A stretch of 64,000 nucleotides of DNA, taken from Ziziphus jujuba (taxonomy: Eukaryota > Streptophyta > Magnoliopsida > Rosales > Rhamnaceae). Made by a program: the position numbers and the translations under genes. The notes beneath the pieces are model-generated. The model saw only the letters and a list, made by a program, of their open reading frames with translations, was not told the origin of the DNA and made no database searches. This document shows, piece by piece, positions 58,936 to 64,000 of the stretch. The DNA lies in the NCBI RefSeq assembly GCF_031755915.1, contig NC_083388.1, positions 14,954,501 to 15,018,500 of the forward strand, given 5' to 3'. Numbering within the stretch: the stretch's first letter is position 1; every line of letters starts with the position of its first letter.

Positions 58936-60235
58936 TAATCCAAATACACCTTCACATATTAGAGATACTAGCAAGATCAATTTTTCAATGCAAAGTGAGG
59001 ATGGGCACAACAAGTATTTAGGTTTACCTTATTTTACTGGAAGGAAAAACAATTCAAGTTTTTCATTCTCTCAAAGAACGGGTTTGGGAGAAATTTTCAG
59101 GTTGGAAAGGAAAATTGCTTTCTAAAGATGGAAAGGAAGTATTGGTTAAGGCAATAGTTTAATCAATTCGAGCTTATAGTATGATCTGCTTTAAATAACC
59201 AAAAAGTTTATCGCATAATTTAGTAGAATGATGGCTTCTTTTTAGTGGGGCTGTTTTGAGCGTGAAAAAGGAATTAATTGGGTAAGTTGGGATCGTATGT
59301 GTCAACTTAAATCTTTAGATGGTTTAGGTTTTCAATCTTTGAAGGAGTTTAATAAAGCTTTGTTAGCTAAGCAATGTTGGCGATAATTGAAACATGAAGA
59401 GAACTTGGCTAGTAAAGTGTTAAAGGCTCATTATTTTCCAAATTCATCTTTTTTGGAGGTTGGATTATGAGCCTTCCAGTTTGGTGTACTCTTCATTAGG
59501 AGAGAGGCAATATTTAAAATGATGGAATCTTGAGAATTGGTAATGTTTGAAATATCCGAATATTTAAAGATACATAGTTACCATGTAATGGTTCTTTGCA
59601 TGTGCTGTCATTGTCGGTTCTAGGTGAGAAGGCTATTGTTGGTGATCTTATTATGGATTTAGGAAAGTAGAATTCCAATTTGGTTATTGCATCTTTCTCT
59701 TCAGATGAAGCTAAAATTATTTTGAATCTACCTGTTGGAGGATTTAACAAGAAGGATAAGTTTGCATGGCATTTTACACATTAAGGGCTTTATACAGTTA
59801 AATCTGGCCATTGGGTCGGGTGAAGGTTGGTAAAGGTGCATTTATGGGATGTGCAAGTGATCCATGAGCTAATGATCTCTGTTGGAAATTATGAATAAAG
59901 TTAAGGTTTTTATGTAGAGAACTTGTTGTGAGGGATTGTAGTGTGCACCTGGATTGTTTTGCATAAATGTATTAGACAATGCTATTTGCCCTATATATAA
60001 AGTTGGTGAGGATAAGGGTCTTCATGCATTATGGATTAGCTCGAGTGCAAGATTTGTGTGAAAGCAAACTAATTTTTATCTAGTTTTTAAGATGAGACAG
60101 TTTGATTCGTTTGCAAATATGTTTGGATGAGGTTTTCCTCAACTTAAATCTTTCCAGTAAGTTTATTTTGCTTTGATTGCATTGAGTATTTGGCATCGTC
60201 AAAATGCTTTGAATTGGTTTCTGAATAGCCATATA
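58936..60235 (+). pseudogene. LINE ORF2 remnant, downstream part
   Basis: It begins NTPSHIREILARSIFQC and continues with TGRKNNSSF-type sequence (GRK...K.Q.FHSLKER), [27 protein letters not shown] and KVLKAHYFPNSSFLE, the region after RT in plant LINEs. The zf-RVT-like part further on is heavily decayed. It ends near a TA run at 60230. Confidence 0.78.
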
Positions 60236-60769
60236 TATATATATAAGTAAGATCTACTTAATTTGCATGATCCAACAGCTATAGATAGTTATTTCTTATA
60301 GTCCTTCTCTATAAATTTTTTACTATATCAAACTCATATATATATATATATATATAGGGATATTTTATGGTGTGGTCCGCAAGTGGATGGCCTACACTGT
60401 AGAATTATTCTATATTCATGTGTATATATTTTAACAATTTTATATAATCCAACACCTATATAATATATATAACAATTTTAGTTACAATTATTTTAATTCT
60501 TTTTCTTAGCTTTAGAATAAGTATATATTACTTGTTCTTAAATATTTTATAACTTTTATAAACAAATACAATATTTAAAAAAAAATTAATTTTTCTTTTA
60601 TATATTTTTCAATGCTAGTTTAGTTTTATTCAATATTTTTATTATTATTTTATTTTAAAATTATATTTTCTTATTACTAGTAAATATTTTTAAATAAATA
60701 TTTTTGCAGGTTTTTTAAGTACCAATACTCAACATTTTTAATTTTATATTTTTTGACAATTTTGATATA

Positions 60770-61412
60770 AATTTTTTGATATTTTGGCATAATTGGGCCT
60801 ATAAACTAAATAAAATTTGCATTCTGGTCCCTCTCAGCAAGGTTTTACAATAAAATGACCATCAATAATCCTCCATATGCCTTCCATATAGCTTTTATAA
60901 ATTTAAGTTCTTTTAGAATTTCTAAGATTTAAATATTTTATTTTCTCTTGCAATAACAATTTTTAACTTTTTTATGTTTTAGTATAAAGTATATTTATGT
61001 TTCTAGACAATTTATTTGGGTTTTTATACAAATTATTGTCAATTTTCTATAAAAAAAAATGAAAACTTTTTATATACATATGTACTAGAAATGATATGGT
61101 AAGGGATTCACAGAAATAGATTATGATGGATAACATCTACAGCCATCAATTTTCCAATATTTTTCAAAATTTTGGCACAATTGCCCCTTAAACTATATAG
61201 CAATTTTATTTTAATCCTTCTCAGCAAACTTTTACATTAAAATGATCGTCAATGCCCCTTATAAATTTAAGTTCTTTTAGAATTTCTAAAATTTAAATAT
61301 TATATTCTCTCTCACAACAATTTATCTTTTTTTTTTTTTAGTTGTAGTAAAATATAATTTTATTATTTCAAACTATTTATTTGGGTTTTTATACAAATTA
61401 TTGTCAAATTAT
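60770..61412. repeat. diverged tandem duplication, period about 365 bp
   Basis: ATAAATTTAAGTTCTTTTAG at about 60897 recurs at about 61260, and TATTTGGGTTTTTATACAAA at about 61014 recurs at about 61379. Each is preceded by a TTGGCA(T/C)AATT...CTCAGCAA module. A third partial module (CCCCTTAAACCATTAAAAAT) is at 61640-61730. Confidence 0.75.
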
Positions 61413-62603
61413 TATTTTTGCTTATATTTTTTTTTACATTGATTTAATTTTTTCCAGTTTATCTATGAAGAAACTATTATATATTTATTTGTAAACATTT
61501 AATTTTTTAAAAATGTTTTCTACCATATGCTTTTGTAGTATTTATTAGTAACAGTAGTCAGAATTTTTATATAATTTTTTTCTAACCAACAATTTTAGGT
61601 ATATATATATATATATATTGAAATGTTAGCGTTGTTGCCCCTTAAACCATTAAAAATTTGCATTTTGTTCTCTTTCATTAAGCCTACATGGTGAAATAAC
61701 CACCAATGCCTCTTTACATTTGCTTGGAACGTGCAATTTCAATCAAGGAATTGATGAAAAATAGTTAAAGTCCTTACTGTGCAAAACATATTCAAGTTCA
61801 AAAGGCTAAATGCTTAAAAAATATATAAGAATCAAAATGTAAAAATCAATAAAATTTAAAGTGTACTTAAGCTCTTCATCAAAAAAAATATGTAAAAAAA
61901 TGCGTATTTCAGCTAATAACCTTAACCAGATTAAAAAAAATTAATTCAACTTCTACAAACAGCTCTTTGACTGTCAACTTGTTCATCATGTCTCTTCCTT
62001 CACAACATACTATCATCTTTTATGAAATACCCTCAGCTACACTTCTCAACTAACCTCAACTCTCAACTACCCAAATTTCAACTTTTATAGCCAAAAATCA
62101 TAATTTTCAACCCTTTTAAACATGCCCAATTGATACCATTTGCCTAACTACAACTCTTAGTTGACAAATTAACCACGATGCACAGCTAACATCTCAACTG
62201 CTACTGCACTCAGCCAAACTCATGGCCCAGCTGATTTCAAAATTCAGCCAAGCTCCACCAAAATAATCGATTGACATCATTTTCCCTCACATAGTTTATC
62301 TAAATATTTGTCAAAATTAAAACTCTCAAGCTTTGGCCAACTATATAGTTAACTCAACCATGATTGGCTAACCAATTGCCAATAACTTTTATTCAGCAAA
62401 GCTTGTCCAAAATTGTTTGTACTCATAAAATTTAGCCAAAATATATACCACTATAACTAAGTGGCTGCCACATAATAAACTAGTACAACTTTGACCACCA
62501 CAAGATGATGGCGAGGTTAATCCTCCAATTACTTCTAAGGTGCTCATGGCTAAGAAGACAGGCCTAGCTATGCCCCTCTCAGCCATGAAAATCATCTTTG
62601 GAA

Positions 62604-62632
62604 TTGCCAAGGGCTGGGGAAACCCTTGGCAA
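62604..62632. repeat. short GC-rich hairpin
   Basis: TTGCCAAGGG and CCCTTGGCAA are perfect 10-bp inverted repeats around the 9-base loop CTGGGGAAA. Confidence 0.8.
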
Positions 62633-62649
62633 TCTGTAGCATTCACAAG

Positions 62650-64000
62650 TTGGTTTGAAATTTCTACTCCTCAATGCTATTATTATACGATACAAAAGTG
62701 TTGAAGGATAAAATGACTAATATTGGAAGATCTTTGCAATTTGATTGTTCATTTTTTGTGGACGCAATTAATGGTAGTGGCAGGTTTAGCCTTGTTCTGG
62801 TACAAGAACCTCAACTAGAAGGTAGTATATAACTCCAATAAAATCATTGGCACCTCAGCTTTATCCAAGGAAGGTCTACTTTGGAATTGCTAGTTCTGAT
62901 ATGGGTCAGCAAATAGAGTTGATTTGGCTTCATTTTAGGAGCAACTAGAAGATGTTATTCTAGATGGGAGTAAGGTTTTGGACTTATTTAAGAGACTTCA
63001 ACAATTTATTAAATTAAAGTGAGAAATCTAGGGGTAAGTTTGTAATTTCAAGGTCCAACTTTCATCTATGAAATTTCATGTTTGGAATTGGAGCCAATGA
63101 CTTGGATTTTTCTTGTAATAGTTTTACCTAGTCTAATAAGAGAGATGGTTAGGGGAACATAAGGGAAAGATTGGATAGAATTATCGCTAGTCTGGAGTGG
63201 AGAATTCTTTTACTTGAAACTAAAGTTTTCCAGTTACAAGCTTCAAGCTCAAAGCATGCTCCAATTCAACTCAATCTTTGTTTGGATCAAACTAGCTATC
63301 TTAAGCTTTTTAGATTTCTCCATATTTGGACCACAAATTCGACATGTAATGAGTTATTCGCAGAGCGTGGGAAGATATCAAGATGGATAGTAGAAGGTAT
63401 TCCATCTCTACAAAGATAACTAGAATAGCCAAAGCTCTAAAAGTTTAGAACAAGGATGTTTTAGGGTGGTGTTAGTTTAAGATCAAAGAGTTAGAGGAGC
63501 TTCGTCTCTCATTCAAAGCAAGGAGCCTATGGAGGAAAATTTAAGGGAGGAACATGAAACGCAAAAAGATCTCAAGGAATGCATGCTAAGATTGGAAGCT
63601 CTTTAAAGGCAGAAGTATAGAGAATTGTCTCTAACATATGGAGACCGAAGCTTGAAATTCTTCCATGCCTCAGTCATCTCTAATAAAAGAAGAATTTTTA
63701 TCGTCGGAATTCAAGATGAATTTGGAAAATGGTTGGATAGCAAGGACGAGATAAGCAAATTCATTGTCAATAACTTTAACGACCTCTATAAAGATGAGCC
63801 GTGGTCCCTTGTTGTTGCTTGAATTATCTAATTAATTCCAATGTCTCTAGTCTTGAGAATGATGCTATCATAGTTGTGCCAACTACGTTTGAAATTATTG
63901 AAGTAAGAGTATGAACCATCTTAAAGCTCCCACCCTAGATGGGGTACCTGCATTGTTCTTTCAATATTACTAGAACATTGTAGGCAATAATGTGGTTAGA
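62650..64000 (+). mobile_element. LINE, 5' part, continues beyond the window
   Basis: 62735-62800 resembles an L1 endonuclease (QFDCSFFVDAINGSGRFSLV). 63171-63419 gives DRIIASLEWRILLLETKVFQ, SKHAPIQLNL (endonuclease SDH reads SKH) and LKLFRFLHIW. 63540-63822 gives KDLKECMLRLEAL, ELSLTYGDRSLKFFHASVIS and NKRRIFIVGIQDEFGKWLDS. The RT start LKAPTLDGVPALFFQ is near 63925-63965. A 65-codon stretch is still open, so it is less decayed than the other LINEs, but stops remain. Confidence 0.82.

Larger units (their letters stand above)
48250..60240 (+). mobile_element. LINE split by nested insertions (parts 48250-49940 and 58935-60240)
   Basis: The left part encodes the end of an L1-type endonuclease through most of RT. 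The right part resumes with the RT thumb and later ORF2 sequence in the same orientation. The protein sequence picks up where the left part stops: YKKT before, then NTPSHIREILARSIFQC after, as in a single ORF2. Between them lie a MITE-like element and a copia element. Confidence 0.8.
60236..62640. other. AT-rich intergenic DNA with repeats
   Basis: No gene is visible. TA runs occur at 60229-60245, 60333-60356 and 61599-61618. A tandem duplication is at 60770-61412. 61950-62640 is less AT-rich, rich in CAACT phrases, and holds an unrecognised 85-codon minus frame (62646-62389) and a short hairpin. Confidence 0.5.

Noticed and set aside
62389..62646. 85-codon minus-strand frame
   Set aside because: No recognisable domain; it overlaps a hairpin and repeat-like DNA. 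Kept as unassigned rather than called a gene.

Overview
This is about 64 kb of AT-rich nuclear DNA from a flowering plant, most likely a eudicot. The evidence is a split plant-specific membrane-protein gene (CASP-like family 5), dense nested plant-type retroelements (Ty3/gypsy, Ty1/copia, L1-type LINEs, a Cassandra-like TRIM), Helitron and hAT remains, and long blocks of decayed chloroplast DNA. It is not bacterial: there are no operons, ribosome binding sites or CRISPR arrays. Only one gene looks intact and functional, a three-exon CASP-like gene on the minus strand at 39337-42608. A 34-codon plastid psbM frame is also open but lies in transferred organelle DNA. I cannot name the species.

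Layout. 1-2820: minus-strand Ty3/gypsy element (RT edge, protease, gag, PBS, one LTR), cut by the window start. 3964-8183: decayed plus-strand Ty1/copia element with both LTRs. 8581-8865: two-exon fragment of a replication factor C subunit 3 pseudogene. 9106-11109: AT-rich spacer. 11110-14150: Helitron-like element with two diverged copies of one repeat and a possible captured exon. 14160-18480: LINE with a Cassandra-like TRIM (5S-rRNA-derived LTRs) inserted in reverse. 18530-21410: gypsy-type LTR. 21410-23340: LINE and copia fragments.

23480-36540: mosaic nuclear plastid DNA (NUPT). Block 1 carries petN, psbM, trnD, trnY and trnE (large single copy). Block 2 is the 3' part of atpI (large single copy). 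Block 3 is ndhB exon 1 and rps7 (inverted repeat). The blocks are broken by a 2990-bp solo LTR with a perfect TTAGA target duplication (26091-29080), a hAT transposase remnant next to an LTR-like sequence (30300-31935) and a 1.7-kb solo LTR (33959-35696).

36540-43200: unique-looking DNA with the CASP-like gene and a possible SINE. 44340-46900: another gypsy-type LTR. 48250-60240: a deep nest in which a LINE is split by a MITE-like element, which is split by an 8.6-kb minus-strand copia element (50033-58605). That copia carries a small solo LTR in its RT and a second MITE in its 5' LTR, and the second MITE holds a near-identical copy of the element's own leader. 60240-62640: AT-rich DNA with a tandem duplication. 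62650-64000: start of another LINE running off the window.

The genes do not form a pathway. The window is best read as repeated transposon insertion and decay around one gene and one organelle-DNA insertion. All family assignments were made by reading translations and motifs by eye; no searches were run.
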